The notes under the pieces: generated by a model
Told to the model about the DNA's origin: nothing
Database searches by the model: none
What the model saw: the letters and a program-made list of their open reading frames with translations, nothing else
Origin: a bacterium
Lineage (GTDB): Bacteria; Bacillota; Bacilli; Lactobacillales; Streptococcaceae
Assembly: GCA_905221455.1 (NCBI GenBank)
Contig: CAJNDF010000004.1
Coordinates: 62,001-126,000, forward strand
Length of the DNA stretch: 64,000 nt
Direction: 5' to 3'
In this document: piece after piece, positions 20,883-31,065 of the stretch
Position numbering within the stretch: the first letter of the stretch is position 1
How the letters are laid out: each line of letters starts with the position of its first letter
Translations under genes and position numbers: made by a program

Positions 20883-21707
20883 TTACCAGTTTTCTGCAAA
20901 AAATCTCAGACAATCTGGTAAATTCTCCGACCAAGGGATTTCACTATGGATGGCACCAGACTGAACTTTTAAGACAAGATTGCCCAAGTGTACTCCTCCT
21001 GCTATCAAATCATGGTAATAGCGAAGCGAAGAATCGATATAGGCTTGTTTGATATTGCCAGCCATCAAGGTCTTGTCTGTATCATCTGCTTCTTCCGTTC
21101 CCACATAGATGAAGATACGCTGATCAGGCGATAGTTTCTTGCGCTCGATATAGCGGTTAAAGGCTTCTTGGTGGAGCCAGTTGGCAGATGAAAAGACACC
21201 CAAGCAACCAATTTGGTTTTGGTATTCCAAACCGATAAACTGGGTAATATTGCCTCCTAGTGAGGAACCAATCATGGCTGTATGCTGGCGGTCTGCTTTT
21301 GTACGATAAGTTTCATCAATAAAAGGCTTGACCACCTCCATGACAAACTCGGCATACTCCACACCCTTACCGCCAAACTGCTGCCCTGGGATTGGAGATT
21401 CTTGGAACTTCCAAGCTGCATACTCATTCATCCGCCCCATTCCATCATTGTCAATGGCTACGACAATCATGCGACTGATATCAGGATTACGCTTAATAGC
21501 TGGGATAATCTTCCATGAATGACCAATGAAAGACTCCTTACTGTAAAAAACATTTTGCCCGTCATGAAAGTATACAACAGGATAGGAACGATCCGTGTCT
21601 TTCTCATAATCTTTAGGTAGAAGAACACGCACACGGCGCTCCTTACCTGTATAAGGAACCTTGAGTTTGTGTTCTTTCATTTTTAGATAAAAGTAGGATT
21701 GATTCAT
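20883..21707 (-). CDS. Esterase family protein (alpha/beta hydrolase), first gene of cassette
   Basis: A 274-residue alpha/beta hydrolase starting MNQSYFYLKMKEHK. A longer reading from TTG at 21731 has no ribosome site, while AGAG precedes this ATG. YPVVYFHDGQNVF is the typical oxyanion strand, and MIGSSLGGN carries the nucleophile (second Ser, residue 149). No export signal is seen. It is distantly related to the neighbouring esterase, so the operon encodes two dissimilar hydrolases of one superfamily. A -10 at 21743-21748 (TGATATAAT) supports transcription from here. Confidence 0.84.
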   Translation of the reverse strand: MNQSYFYLKMKEHKLKVPYTGKERRVRVLLPKDYEKDTDRSYPVVYFHDGQNVFYSKESFIGHSWKIIPAIKRNPDISRMIVVAIDNDGMGRMNEYAAWKFQESPIPGQQFGGKGVEYAEFVMEVVKPFIDETYRTKADRQHTAMIGSSLGGNITQFIGLEYQNQIGCLGVFSSANWLHQEAFNRYIERKKLSPDQRIFIYVGTEEADDTDKTLMAGNIKQAYIDSSLRYYHDLIAGGVHLGNLVLKVQSGAIHSEIPWSENLPDCLRFFAENW

Positions 21708-21842
21708 TGTCAGAAAACTCTCTATATTCAAAATTTATTCTTATTATATCACAGTTTAAGAAAAAAAGTCAGCTTTTCTTCCATTTTTGGATTAAAAACT
21801 AACTTTTTCATTTAATTTTCTAAATTCTTTTGGATTTTCTGA

Positions 21843-23057
21843 TTAGAGCAGATTGTCAATCAAGTCATCTACTTCATCTTTTTCAGCCTGCGGTGTGATC
21901 TCAGTAATAATAATCCCTGCTACTGCTCGTTCAACCAAGCCTTCAACATCCATACGGGCTTCATACTGCTCTGCGTTCTTAATTTTAGGATTGGTCTTAG
22001 GACGGTCAGGTGCAAAAATGGTACAACAGTCTTCAAACGGTTGGATTGAAATGTCAAAGGTATCAATTTCCTGGGCGATGTCAATGATTTCCAACTTGTC
22101 CATGGTAACCACAGGACGAATGATGGGAGTATTGGTCACAGCGTTAATCGCCTGCATACTTTCAAGAGTTTGGCTGGCTACTTGACCAAGACTTTCCCCA
22201 TTGATGATAACCAAACCATTTCGGACCTCACGGATACGGTCGGTAATCCGCATCATAAAACGACGCGTCAAGGTCATCAAATAAGCTTCTGGCGCCTTGG
22301 CCTTAATTTCCTCTTGAATCTCTGTGAAAGGCACTTCGATAAACTGGATATTTCCCCCAAACTTGGTTAATTTACGGGTCAAGTCTTGGGCTTTTTTAAG
22401 GGCTCCAGGACTCGTGTAAGGTGGGCTGGCAAAATGAACAGCCTCAATATCCACTCCACGTTTCAAAGCAAGATAACCTGCTACAGGGGAGTCAATCCCT
22501 CCTGACAACATAAGCATCCCTTTGCCTGATGTTCCTACTGGTAATCCACCAGCCCCACGAATGGTTTCATAAGAAATATAAGCAGCTTCCTCACGAATCT
22601 CCACCTGAAGATTGATGTCAGGACTTTTCATTTGAGCTTGCACGTTTGGAATTGCTTCGAAAACAGCCCCTCCAAGTGTTTGATTGAGTTCACGACTATC
22701 GAGTTCAAAATTGTGGTCGCTGCGCTTACTTGAGATTTTAAAGGTCATTCCTCCCTTGTAGATGTCCTGCATAATCTCTTGAACAGAAGACTTCAGAACT
22801 TCTACAGACTTTTCGACCTTATAAACAGGAGAAAAATTTTGAATCCCGAAAACTTGTTTGAGTGATTCTGCTACTGCTGTGTAATCCGCCCCATTGAGGT
22901 AAGCGTGGGCACGGTCGCGATCAGCGGTTACTTTTACTTGGGGATAGATAGACAAAACGTCTGAAATATTATTGCGAAGTTTATTGATGAAACGCATACG
23001 GTTTTTACCCTTGGTTGACAACTCTCCGTAGCGAATCATAATTTCTGAATACTGCAT
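21843..23057 (-). CDS. thiI: tRNA 4-thiouridine synthetase
   Basis: A 404-residue ThiI: an N-terminal ferredoxin-like and THUMP region (about 1-165) and an ATP-pyrophosphatase domain with PP-loop SGGIDSP starting at 185. The C-terminal rhodanese domain of the E. coli enzyme is absent, as in most Firmicutes. The persulfide must therefore come directly from the desulfurase encoded eight bases upstream. The products are s4U8 in tRNA and possibly the thiazole sulfur of thiamine. [17 protein letters not shown] is the usual C-terminal motif. Confidence 0.96.
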   Translation of the reverse strand: MQYSEIMIRYGELSTKGKNRMRFINKLRNNISDVLSIYPQVKVTADRDRAHAYLNGADYTAVAESLKQVFGIQNFSPVYKVEKSVEVLKSSVQEIMQDIYKGGMTFKISSKRSDHNFELDSRELNQTLGGAVFEAIPNVQAQMKSPDINLQVEIREEAAYISYETIRGAGGLPVGTSGKGMLMLSGGIDSPVAGYLALKRGVDIEAVHFASPPYTSPGALKKAQDLTRKLTKFGGNIQFIEVPFTEIQEEIKAKAPEAYLMTLTRRFMMRITDRIREVRNGLVIINGESLGQVASQTLESMQAINAVTNTPIIRPVVTMDKLEIIDIAQEIDTFDISIQPFEDCCTIFAPDRPKTNPKIKNAEQYEARMDVEGLVERAVAGIIITEITPQAEKDEVDDLIDNLL

Positions 23058-23065
23058 GAATGCTC

Positions 23066-24208
23066 CTATCTTACTTTTCTAGTTTGATTGTAAATTAATT
23101 TTAGCTTGGTCAAAAACTGCTCGACCTGACTCATATCATTTTCCAGGTCTAGGCTAAGACGTACAGCTGACTGGGCCTTATCTTTGTCCACTCCCATGGC
23201 AATCAGAGTTCCTGCAGGTTTCCCAGCCTTGGACGAACAAGCAGAGGTCGTTGAAATAAAAATATCATAGTCTTCAAAGGCGTGAACAATGACCTCACCA
23301 CGAACACCCTTAATTCCAAAAGTTAGGATATGAGGGGCAAAATCTTCCTCATCTGAAAAGACAAAAATATCTGGATAGTCGAGAAGAGCTTGGCGAATCA
23401 CTGCCTTCATCTGCCCAGTCTTGCTAGTAAAGATATCTAGCTTTTCCATAGACAAACGGAGGGCCTTAGCTGTCGCAGCAATCCCTGCTACATTTTCAGT
23501 TGTCGAACGATAATCGTGCTCCTGACCACCACCTGTTAAAAGGGGCGTAATTTTCTTACCAGACTTGATATAGACAAAACCAACACCACGGATACCATGA
23601 AACTTATGACTCGAGAAGGTCGCGAAATCCACTCTATCAGTTAGATACTTTTCAGTTGGAATCTTAGCAAGTGCTTGAACCGCATCAACGTGGAAGGAAA
23701 TAGTTGGCTTGTCTGCCAATAGTTTTGAAATAGCCTCAATGGGCTGAACAGAGCCGATTTCATTGTTCACAGCCATGATAGAAATGAGAGTCGTATCAGG
23801 TCGTATCAAACCTGCTAGAGCTTCAACATCCACAAATCCTTTCTCATCTACTGGAGAAAAATCCACTTCAAAACCTTGAGATTTCAACCAGAGAGCTGAC
23901 TCTTTGACTGCCGGATGTTCAATGGCTGATACGATGATGTGCTTGCCAAACTGGGCTTTTTCAAAGGCCACACCTTTGAGAATCCAGTTATCCCCTTCTG
24001 TTCCACCAGAAGTAAAGAAGATTTCCTCACTTTTCTTGCCAATCAAATCTGCAATCTGTTGACGGGAAGCATCTAAGATTCGTGTTGCCTGGTCTCCCAA
24101 ACGATGGAGACTAGATGGATTTCCTAAAATTTTTGAAGCCACCTGCATATAGGTTTCAAGGGCTTCAGGATAAGGCTTGGTCGTTGCCGAATTATCAAAG
24201 TAAATCAT
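23066..24208 (-). CDS. Cysteine desulfurase (NifS/IscS class), partner of ThiI
   Basis: A 380-residue PLP enzyme that removes sulfur from cysteine as an enzyme-bound persulfide. The PLP Lys is in [12 protein letters not shown] (Lys202), and the active-site Cys is in [11 protein letters not shown] (Cys324). SGGTEGDNW and HVDAVQA are conserved cofactor contacts. It is eight bases upstream of thiI, the arrangement of B. subtilis nifZ-thiI, so its likely job is sulfur supply for tRNA thiolation rather than general Fe-S assembly. Confidence 0.93.
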   Translation of the reverse strand: MIYFDNSATTKPYPEALETYMQVASKILGNPSSLHRLGDQATRILDASRQQIADLIGKKSEEIFFTSGGTEGDNWILKGVAFEKAQFGKHIIVSAIEHPAVKESALWLKSQGFEVDFSPVDEKGFVDVEALAGLIRPDTTLISIMAVNNEIGSVQPIEAISKLLADKPTISFHVDAVQALAKIPTEKYLTDRVDFATFSSHKFHGIRGVGFVYIKSGKKITPLLTGGGQEHDYRSTTENVAGIAATAKALRLSMEKLDIFTSKTGQMKAVIRQALLDYPDIFVFSDEEDFAPHILTFGIKGVRGEVIVHAFEDYDIFISTTSACSSKAGKPAGTLIAMGVDKDKAQSAVRLSLDLENDMSQVEQFLTKLKLIYNQTRKVR

Positions 24209-24346
24209 GTTTTCTCACGCTTTCTAAAATCACTCCTTCTATTGTATCATGAAACGGAGCCTGCGACAAGAAAGGGCAATTCCTCTTTTTTTAAGATTTT
24301 TTTAAAGAAATGCGGTATAATAAACTTTAATTAAAGGAGAGAATGT

Positions 24347-24781
24347 ATGTCTAATTATCGTAGAACTTCAAAACCAAAAACAGAACACATCAAAAAAGGC
24401 TTCACGGTCTTTCAAAAAACCGTTGCTACAATCGGTAGTATCCTTGGCTTGATTACTGCGACTATCACGATCATGAACGCCTTGGATAATAACAAAAATA
24501 CTAAAAAAGAACCTACGACAAGCCAGACGACAACCATTGTCAAAGAAATTCAAAAGGAAGCCCCTAAGGAAAACACCAGTCCCAATAAGGAAACTAACAC
24601 TACCCAAGAAAAAACACAACAAGAAGAAACGCCAAAATCTAGCGTCAAGGAAGATAAAAAAGAAGAGCAGAAAACATCAACTCAGGACTCTACTACTCCT
24701 GCTCCTACTCCAAGTAAACCTGCCGCTGATAATGAAAAACAGTCCAATACTCCAACTTCGGAAAATAAAACAAATCAATAA
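24347..24781 (+). CDS. Small single-pass membrane protein with Lys/Thr/Glu-rich tail
   Basis: A 144-residue protein I recognise only as a streptococcal family of unknown function (DUF6556-like). One membrane helix (about residues 26-46, VATIGSILGLITATITIMNA) follows a basic N-terminus. About 95 residues of low-complexity Thr/Lys/Glu/Pro sequence come after it, probably disordered and outside the cell. GGAG lies seven bases before the ATG, and TATAAT occurs at 24316-24321. It is transcribed alone, convergent with ftsK. Confidence 0.8.
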   Translation: MSNYRRTSKPKTEHIKKGFTVFQKTVATIGSILGLITATITIMNALDNNKNTKKEPTTSQTTTIVKEIQKEAPKENTSPNKETNTTQEKTQQEETPKSSVKEDKKEEQKTSTQDSTTPAPTPSKPAADNEKQSNTPTSENKTNQ

Positions 24782-24787
24782 TCACTA

Positions 24788-24828
24788 AAATAGCCTCCTT
24801 CCAAACTTGGAAAGAAGCTATTTTTTTT
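24788..24828. terminator. Bidirectional terminator between small membrane protein gene and ftsK
   Basis: A long imperfect hairpin (AATAGC, TTCCAA / TTGGAA, GCTATT with bulges) is flanked by A- and T-runs. Eight T follow on the plus strand. The ftsK stop codon lies at its edge. Confidence 0.88.
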
Positions 24829-27130
24829 ATTGTTGTAAAACTTTTCTTGGTTTGGTACCTTCAGCTGGACCAATGACACCTGCCATCTCCAGTTCTTCCA
24901 TGAGACGGGTCGCACGGTTAAATCCAACTGATAAACGACGCTGAATCATGGAGGCGCTGGCTTTCTGGGTTTCGATCACCAAAGCCTTGGCTTCTTCAAA
25001 AAGCGGATCCCCACCAGATTCACCATCTGAAAATTCACCTTCATTTTCAGAAACCTCACCTGGATCAAAACTCTCATCGTAGTCCGCATCTGCCTGAGCC
25101 TTGATGAAGTTTACAATGCGTTCGACATCATCATCCGAGATAAAGGATCCTTGCAGACGAACTGGATGATTTTCATCAATCGGTTTAAAGAGCATGTCGC
25201 CTCGACCAAGCAGTTTTTCTGCTCCATTTTCATCCAAGATAGTACGGGAGTCTGTCCCTGATGAAACCGCAAATGCCACACGTGACGGAACATTGGCCTT
25301 AATCAGACCAGAGATGACATCAACGGATGGACGCTGGGTTGCAAGAATCATGTGAATCCCAGCGGCACGCGCCTTCTGTCCAAGTCGGATAATAGCATCT
25401 TCCACTTCCTTGCTAGCCACCATCATAAGGTCAGCCAACTCATCCACAATCACAACAATGAGTGGCAGTGGAATCTGCTTGTAGTCAGATTGAGCATTGA
25501 ACTCTTCTACCTTGGCATTAAAGCCTGCAATGTTACGAACTCCCACCTTGGCAAAAAGTTCATAACGATTTTCCATTTCATCCACAACCTTTTGCAGGGC
25601 CTTGCTGGCCTTGCGTGGATTGGTTACAACTGGAATCAAGAGATGAGGAATGTCATTGTAAACCGATAACTCAACCATCTTGGGGTCAACCATCATAAAT
25701 TTGACTTGGTCTGGTCTTGCCTTCATGAGAATGCTAGCGATAATACCGTTAACTGCTACTGACTTCCCTGAACCCGTTGAACCTGCGACTAGCAAGTGGG
25801 GCATTTTAGAAAGGTCAAAAGCTCTTGCGGTGCCATTAACCGCCTTCCCTAAAGGAATTTCCAAGAGATTTTCTGCTTTCGTTTGAGATTGTTCCCAAAG
25901 TTCTCGGAAAGATACAGTGGCAATCTCGGAGTTGGGTACTTCTATTCCAACTAAGGATTTCCCTGGGATAGGTGCTTCGATTCGGACATCCTTGGCAGCC
26001 AAAGCCAGAGCAAGGTCATCTGCTAGATTGGAAATGCGGTTGACCCGTACACCCACTGCAGGCTTGACTTCATACTTGGTCACTGATGGCCCAATTTCGG
26101 CCCGTTCAACCGTTACCTTGATACCAAAGCTAGCAAAGGTTTCTTCTAGAATTTTGATGTTTTCTCGGACGATTTTCTTTTCTTTAGACTGGTCCTTTGG
26201 TTTATCTGGGGCAAAGAGTTGTAAGCTTGGAAGTTTGTATTCAAGGGCTTCCTTAGCTGAAAAATCAACCTGTACATCTTCATCATCAGAGCTATCTTCC
26301 TCTTCAGCGAATTCAAGCTCTGGTTGAGGCAGGATGATTTCTGGTTCCACCCACTCTTCTTCAGGTATAGGTGGAAGATCCTGCACAACTTCCTCTGTCA
26401 GAATTTCGCCCGTTTCCATATCGACAGGAGGAAGATTGAGCAAGTCTTTCTCAGCCGCTTCTTTTTCTAATCTAGCCTCTTCCTCAGCCTTTTGACGAGC
26501 TTTTTCTTCTTGTTTGACAAATCGTTCCTCTTTTCGACGCTCATGCCCTTCCCGCCATTTGGCAAAGCCTCTGCTGAAAAATTCAGCAATATCGTAAACA
26601 GACCAAGGACTAACTATGAGAGCGCCTGCTAAAATCAAGATAGAACCAATAAAGTAAGTACCGATATTTGAGAAGAGAAAGGCGATTGGCATATAAAGAG
26701 CAACACCAATCAATCCTCCTCCAGCAAAACTGGTCGTTCGAAAACCTGTCAAATCAGTCACAACCTGAGCCATAGTTCCTTTTAAGACCGACTTGTCCAA
26801 ACCATATTTCCAAACTAAGTAGGCTTCAAAAATCAGGAGCAAGCCCGCAAATATAGTGAAAAAGCCAGATAGAAGCCCTTCCTGTTTTCGTATCCACTTA
26901 AAAAAGAAGAGATAGATCAAGAGGGCAAATATTGCCAGATAAGCTAGGCTACCCACCAGCAAGCGAATTAAATTATAAAGGGTTATACCTGCAGCCCCTA
27001 ATTTAAAGGCTGCGAAAATCAATAAAATCGCGATTCCAAGCGAAATCAACATTCGTTGAATCGCTTCTTTTCTTTCGAGTTCTGCTTTAGACGGTCTCCG
27101 TCTTGTTTTACTTGTATTTTTGTTTGCCAT
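24827..27130 (-). CDS. ftsK: DNA translocase FtsK/SpoIIIE
   Basis: A 767-residue septal DNA pump. Four hydrophobic helices occupy about residues 27-175. An acidic linker runs to about 300. The RecA-like motor has Walker [10 protein letters not shown] (449-457) and Walker [15 protein letters not shown] (557-570). The C-terminal winged-helix gamma domain (about 700-767, [20 protein letters not shown]) would read KOPS-like DNA polarity signals. It clears chromosome termini from the closing septum. Length and domain order are normal. A separate terminator precedes the neighbouring fru operon. Confidence 0.96.
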   Translation of the reverse strand: MANKNTSKTRRRPSKAELERKEAIQRMLISLGIAILLIFAAFKLGAAGITLYNLIRLLVGSLAYLAIFALLIYLFFFKWIRKQEGLLSGFFTIFAGLLLIFEAYLVWKYGLDKSVLKGTMAQVVTDLTGFRTTSFAGGGLIGVALYMPIAFLFSNIGTYFIGSILILAGALIVSPWSVYDIAEFFSRGFAKWREGHERRKEERFVKQEEKARQKAEEEARLEKEAAEKDLLNLPPVDMETGEILTEEVVQDLPPIPEEEWVEPEIILPQPELEFAEEEDSSDDEDVQVDFSAKEALEYKLPSLQLFAPDKPKDQSKEKKIVRENIKILEETFASFGIKVTVERAEIGPSVTKYEVKPAVGVRVNRISNLADDLALALAAKDVRIEAPIPGKSLVGIEVPNSEIATVSFRELWEQSQTKAENLLEIPLGKAVNGTARAFDLSKMPHLLVAGSTGSGKSVAVNGIIASILMKARPDQVKFMMVDPKMVELSVYNDIPHLLIPVVTNPRKASKALQKVVDEMENRYELFAKVGVRNIAGFNAKVEEFNAQSDYKQIPLPLIVVIVDELADLMMVASKEVEDAIIRLGQKARAAGIHMILATQRPSVDVISGLIKANVPSRVAFAVSSGTDSRTILDENGAEKLLGRGDMLFKPIDENHPVRLQGSFISDDDVERIVNFIKAQADADYDESFDPGEVSENEGEFSDGESGGDPLFEEAKALVIETQKASASMIQRRLSVGFNRATRLMEELEMAGVIGPAEGTKPRKVLQQ

Positions 27131-27170
27131 TCTTCTATTATACCATATTTGACAGACATTTCGGAAAGAG

Positions 27171-27201
27171 AAAAAGACTGCACCAAACGGTACAATCTTT
27201 T
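27171..27201 (-). terminator. Terminator of the fru operon
   Basis: A minus-strand imperfect hairpin, AAAAGATTGTACC / GGTGCAGTCTTTTT with a GTTT loop, 18 bases after the fruA stop. Two mismatches interrupt the stem, but the flanking A/T runs are typical. Confidence 0.7.
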
Positions 27202-27218
27202 CATTTTCTATCTAATTT

Positions 27219-29171
27219 TTATGCTTGTGGTTTGCGGAGGTAACCATAAACCACACCACTTACGATTGCTCCTACCAAGACAGAGGCAAGGTAAAGAAGA
27301 GCATTTGAAGTAAGGGCGATAACGAAGATTCCTCCGTGTGGCGCCATGAGTTTGATCCCAGCAAGACCAACGAGTCCACCTGCTACTGCTGAACCAAGGA
27401 TGAAACTTGGAATCGCACGAGCTGGGTCTGCTGCACCAAATGGAATCGCTCCCTCAGTGATAAATGACAAGCCCATGATGATGTTTGTCAAACCAGAGTT
27501 GCGTTCTTCTTTGGTAAATTTATCTTTGAAAAGAAGAGTTGCGACAAAGATAGCAAGTGGTGGCACCATTCCTCCAGCCATAACTGCTGCCATAGCTACA
27601 GAACCACCTGAAGAAACAGTTGCTGCAAGCGTACCTGTACCAAAGACATAAGCAGCTTTGTTGACTGGCCCACCCATGTCAACAGCCATCATTCCACCAA
27701 GGACGATACCGAGAAGGACAGCTGAACCGCCTCCAAGACTACCAAGGAAATCATTCATAGCAGTGTTGATTGCTGCCATAGGGATGTTAACAGCCAACAT
27801 GACAAATCCTGTCAAGATTGTTCCAAGAAGTGGCAAGAGAAGGATTGATTTGGCACCTTCAAGTGAACGAGGAACTTTAACGTATTTCTTGATAGCAAGC
27901 ACCAAAGCACCTGCGATAAATCCACCCACAAGGGCACCTAGGAAACCAGATGAGACACCTGCAAGAGTTGAAGTTGCTTCACCACCTGCGGCATAAGGGA
28001 TTTTACCAAAGGCAAAACCTTCTTTGGCAATAGCACCAGCCACGAAACCAGCTACCAAACCTGGTTTTTCAGCGATAGAGTAGGCAACATAACCTGCAAA
28101 GACTGGAAGCATCAAACCAAAGGCTGCACCACCGATTTTCATGAACATAGAAGCTAGCTCATGGTAAGAACCAAGATTTCCAAGGTTTTCATTTGGCACA
28201 CCCAAAGCACCATCAATCAAGAAGGCAAGTGCAATCATGATACCACCACCGATAACGAATGGCAACATTTGAGATACACCACTCATCAAGTGTTTGTAGA
28301 AAGCACCACCAAGGCTCTGTTTTTCATTACTTGTTGTTGCAGCTTTTGCTCCATTTGCGGCACGGTAGACTTCCGCATCCCCAGAAAGAGCCAAGTTAAT
28401 CAATTCTTCCGTTTTACGGATACCATCAGCAACTGGACGATTGATCAATGGTTTGCCATCGAAACGATCCATTTCAACAGCCTTGTCTGCTGCGATGACA
28501 ACAGCTTTAGCCTTGCGGATATCTTCTGCTGTCAATTGGTTCCCAACACCACTGGCACCGTTGGTTTCAACCTTGATCCCAACACCCATTTCAGCAGCCA
28601 CTTTTTGAAGGGCTTCTTGGGCCATATAAGTGTGGGCAATACCTGTCGTACAAGCTGTAACAGCTACGATAAAGTCACCAGATTCATTGGCAGGCGCTTG
28701 AACAGGCTCCTCAGTTTTTTCTGAAGCTTGGTCAAAAAGTTCAATAACTTGGTCAGCTGACGTTGCTTGACGAAGCTTGTCAGCAAAACCGTCTTTCATC
28801 AAGTATTGAGACAATTCTGCCAAGGCAGCCAAGTGAGTGTCATTTGCACCTTCTGGAGCCGCAATCATAAAGAAGAGATCAGTTGCTTGTCCATCCAAGC
28901 TCTCATAGTCAACTCCCTTGTTTGACTTAGCAAAGAGAACAGTCGCTTCTTTGACAGCAGCGTTTTTGCTGTGAGGCATAGCGATTCCGTCACCCAAACC
29001 AGTGGAAGTCAGAGCTTCACGCGCCAAAATACCTTCTTTAAATGTTTCAAAATCTGTCACATAACCGTGATCTACCAAACTTTTAATCATCTCTTCGATG
29101 ACAGCTGTTTTTTCAGTTGCCTGCAAATCCAGCAACATGACATCTTTTCTCAATAGGTCTTGAATTTTCAT
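27219..29171 (-). CDS. fruA: Fructose PTS transporter, EIIABC
   Basis: A 650-residue fructose-specific permease. The N-terminal EIIA has phospho-His67 (GIAMPHSKN), EIIB has phospho-Cys174 (VTACTTGIAHTYMA), and the EIIC membrane domain (about 290-645) has the GGAxxF-type and PFGAADPAR signature stretches. Fructose enters as fructose 1-phosphate, the substrate of the neighbouring kinase. Its ATG overlaps the fruK stop by four bases. Expression should follow FruR and CcpA through the shared upstream control region. Confidence 0.97.
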   Translation of the reverse strand: MKIQDLLRKDVMLLDLQATEKTAVIEEMIKSLVDHGYVTDFETFKEGILAREALTSTGLGDGIAMPHSKNAAVKEATVLFAKSNKGVDYESLDGQATDLFFMIAAPEGANDTHLAALAELSQYLMKDGFADKLRQATSADQVIELFDQASEKTEEPVQAPANESGDFIVAVTACTTGIAHTYMAQEALQKVAAEMGVGIKVETNGASGVGNQLTAEDIRKAKAVVIAADKAVEMDRFDGKPLINRPVADGIRKTEELINLALSGDAEVYRAANGAKAATTSNEKQSLGGAFYKHLMSGVSQMLPFVIGGGIMIALAFLIDGALGVPNENLGNLGSYHELASMFMKIGGAAFGLMLPVFAGYVAYSIAEKPGLVAGFVAGAIAKEGFAFGKIPYAAGGEATSTLAGVSSGFLGALVGGFIAGALVLAIKKYVKVPRSLEGAKSILLLPLLGTILTGFVMLAVNIPMAAINTAMNDFLGSLGGGSAVLLGIVLGGMMAVDMGGPVNKAAYVFGTGTLAATVSSGGSVAMAAVMAGGMVPPLAIFVATLLFKDKFTKEERNSGLTNIIMGLSFITEGAIPFGAADPARAIPSFILGSAVAGGLVGLAGIKLMAPHGGIFVIALTSNALLYLASVLVGAIVSGVVYGYLRKPQA

Positions 29172-30079
29172 CGTTTTTCTACCTCAACTTTTTCATATGT
29201 TTCTTTAATAAATTCTGCTGTTGCCAAGTCATCCGAGAAGGTCGTTGCCGTTCCGCAAGCCACTCCCCATTTAAAGGCTTCTACTGCGTCTTTTGATTTG
29301 ATAAATTCACCTGTGAATCCAGCCACCATAGAGTCACCAGCTCCGACTGAATTTTTCACTGTTCCCTTAATTGGTTTAGCAAAGTAAGCTCCCTCAGATG
29401 TGACAAGAAGGGCACCATCCCCAGCCATAGAGATAATGACGTTTTGAGCACCTTTAGTCAGCAATTCTCGAGCATATTTCTCGATTTCATCTAAACTTTC
29501 AAGTTTCACTCCAAAGATAGCTCCAAGCTCGTGATTATTTGGTTTGACCAAAAGTGGCTGGTAGTCCAAACTATCAATCAAGGTCTGACCTTCGAAGTCA
29601 CAGACCACTTGAGCACCCGTCTGGCGCGTTAAGGAAATCAAGTCCTTATAAATGACATTCCCTAGATTTTTAGCACTTGAACCCGCAAACACAACTGTAT
29701 CTTCTGCAGTCAAACTAGACAAAATAGCTTTCAATTCTTCTAACTGAGCTGGTTCCACGTTTGGACCCGTTCCGTTGATTTCTGTTTCTTGATCCGCTTT
29801 GATTTTAACATTGATACGAGTATCTTCTGCCACTTGGACAAAACGTGTCTCGATTTCTTCCTCTGCAAGGGTATCTGTGATAAATTTACCAGTAAATCCT
29901 CCGATAAATCCAGTCGCTGTATTAGGAATATCCAAGCGTTTCAAGACACGACTGACATTGATTCCTTTCCCACCAGCAAACTTATCATCACTGTCCATAC
30001 GATTGACACTACCCACTTGGACTTGGTCCAAGCGCACGATATAGTCAATGGATGGATTAAGTGTGACTGTATAAATCAT
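29168..30079 (-). CDS. fruK: 1-phosphofructokinase
   Basis: A 303-residue PfkB-family kinase that phosphorylates fructose 1-phosphate to fructose 1,6-bisphosphate. The signatures are GGKGINVSRVLKRL (about residues 36-50) and the catalytic motif NSVGAGDSMVAGF (Asp near 253). It overlaps both fruR and fruA by four bases, giving a fully coupled fruRKA operon, the usual order in streptococci. The gene is sometimes called fruB. Confidence 0.97.
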   Translation of the reverse strand: MIYTVTLNPSIDYIVRLDQVQVGSVNRMDSDDKFAGGKGINVSRVLKRLDIPNTATGFIGGFTGKFITDTLAEEEIETRFVQVAEDTRINVKIKADQETEINGTGPNVEPAQLEELKAILSSLTAEDTVVFAGSSAKNLGNVIYKDLISLTRQTGAQVVCDFEGQTLIDSLDYQPLLVKPNNHELGAIFGVKLESLDEIEKYARELLTKGAQNVIISMAGDGALLVTSEGAYFAKPIKGTVKNSVGAGDSMVAGFTGEFIKSKDAVEAFKWGVACGTATTFSDDLATAEFIKETYEKVEVEKR

Positions 30080-30816
30080 ACTTCTATTACCTCCGTTTTC
30101 TCCTTAATAACCTGCAAGAGCTCATGCCCTTGACTTGTGATAACAATTGCTCGTTTAAGTGGTGCTACCTTGGCAAAGCAAGTTTGTCCAATTTTTGACG
30201 AATCCACCAAGACATAAGTCTGTTTAGCATTCTCCAAAATGGCTCGCTTCACAGCTCCCTCCTCCATATCAGGAGTCGTATAATAACCATCGTCTACACC
30301 ATTCATCCCGATAAAGGCACGGTCAAAGTGCAATTGGTTAATCTGGTTAAGAGCAACGCCCCCGATACTAGCATCCGTCGCTGTCTTGACGCTTCCTCCA
30401 ACCATGACAGTCGGAATCTGCTTTTCAACCAACTGAGCTGCATGGTGAATGGAGTTGGTCACGACTGTAACATTCTTATTGACCAATTCATGAATCAAAA
30501 AGGCTGTCGTTGTTCCAGCATCGATAAAGATGACATCTTGTTCCTTAATCAGAGAGGCTGCCTTCTGAGCAAGCAACTTCTTCTCTTGAAGGTTTTTGAC
30601 AGATTTTTCTTGAATGGTTTCTTCTTCCTGTAAGGAGTGGGGGAGTTCTGCTCCACCATGCACGCGACGAAGCTTGTTTTCTGCTTCCAACTCATCCAAG
30701 TCTCTTCGAACCGTTGATTCTGACGTTTCTAGCAAACTAACTAATTTTTCTAGAGAAACTACATGATGTTGATTTAACTCCTCTAAAATCAGCTGCTTCC
30801 GCTCTGTTTTTAACAC
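30076..30816 (-). CDS. fruR: DeoR-family fructose operon repressor
   Basis: A 246-residue DeoR-type regulator. The helix-turn-helix is TSESTVRRDLDELEA (about residues 28-42). The C-terminal DeoR sensor domain (IFIDAGTTTAFLI, VVTNS) binds phosphorylated sugars, most likely fructose 1-phosphate. The start is GTG at 30816 with a strong AGGAGG seven bases upstream. As first gene of fruRKA it probably represses its own operon through the paired repeats at 30858-30901. Confidence 0.94.
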   Translation of the reverse strand: MLKTERKQLILEELNQHHVVSLEKLVSLLETSESTVRRDLDELEAENKLRRVHGGAELPHSLQEEETIQEKSVKNLQEKKLLAQKAASLIKEQDVIFIDAGTTTAFLIHELVNKNVTVVTNSIHHAAQLVEKQIPTVMVGGSVKTATDASIGGVALNQINQLHFDRAFIGMNGVDDGYYTTPDMEEGAVKRAILENAKQTYVLVDSSKIGQTCFAKVAPLKRAIVITSQGHELLQVIKEKTEVIEV

Positions 30817-30828
30817 CGAACCACCTCC

Positions 30829-30842
30829 TGTTATCGTTTACA
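30829..30842. promoter_or_regulatory. Consensus cre (CcpA) site in the fru leader
   Basis: Minus-strand TGTAAACGATAACA matches TGNAARCGNWWWCA at every position. It lies just downstream of the fruR -10 hexamer, around the expected start of transcription, where bound CcpA would block expression during growth on preferred sugars. Confidence 0.8.
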
Positions 30843-30848
30843 CTATTC

Positions 30849-30876
30849 ATTCTATCACACTTTCTTTCAAAGTCAA
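30849..30876 (-). promoter_or_regulatory. fruRKA promoter
   Basis: Minus-strand TTGACT (30871-30876), a 16-base spacer and extended TGATAGAAT (TAGAAT at 30849-30854). A strong sigma-A promoter whose spacer is largely filled by one copy of the FruR-like repeat. Confidence 0.8.
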
Positions 30877-30901
30877 GCATTTTTTATCACTTTCTTTCAA
30901 A
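30858..30901. promoter_or_regulatory. Paired direct repeats, candidate FruR operators
   Basis: CACTTTCTTTCAAA occurs at 30858-30871 and again at 30888-30901, exactly 30 bases apart, i.e. on the same helical face. Each is preceded by TATCA on the plus strand. The first lies in the promoter spacer and the second just upstream of the -35. Direct-repeat operators are usual for DeoR-type sugar repressors. Confidence 0.7.
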
Positions 30902-30933
30902 TTCTATCATTTTTCTTATTTCCAGAATTTTTA

Positions 30934-30962
30934 TTGCAAGATAAGAGCCTTTATGGTAGACT
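30934..30962 (+). promoter_or_regulatory. tRNA-Ser promoter
   Basis: TTGCAA (30934-30939), 17-base spacer, TAGACT (30957-30962). The start would be about ten bases before the mature tRNA 5' end. Confidence 0.65.
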
Positions 30963-30977
30963 ATTTGAGTAAGTATT

Positions 30978-31065
30978 GGAAGATTACTCAAGAGGCTTAA
31001 GAGGCCGTGTTGGAAACGCGGTAGGCGTGTAACAGCGTGCGTGGGTTCGAATCCCATGTCTTCCG
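30978..31065 (+). tRNA. tRNA-Ser (GGA anticodon)
   Basis: An 88-base cloverleaf. The acceptor pairs GGAAGAT with GTCTTCC, with G as discriminator base. The anticodon stem CCGTG/CGCGG encloses loop TTGGAAA, giving anticodon GGA for UCC/UCU serine codons. The long variable arm is typical of class II tRNA, and the T-arm contains GGGTTCGAATCCC. CCA is not encoded. The gene stands alone and faces ssrA across about 208 bases. Confidence 0.95.

Noticed and set aside
24537..24788. Lys-rich frame overlapping the small membrane-protein gene
   Set aside because: It is an out-of-phase reading of the Lys/Thr-rich tail; the frame starting at 24347 has the ribosome site and a membrane helix.
24827..27130. 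Conjugative or phage-type FtsK/HerA translocase
   Set aside because: Four membrane helices, normal length and a C-terminal gamma domain fit the chromosomal division protein, and no mobile genes are nearby.
27346..28724. Long open frames on the plus strand opposite fruA
   Set aside because: The minus-strand reading is an intact EIIABC with all phosphorylation motifs; the antisense frames resemble no family and lack start signals.
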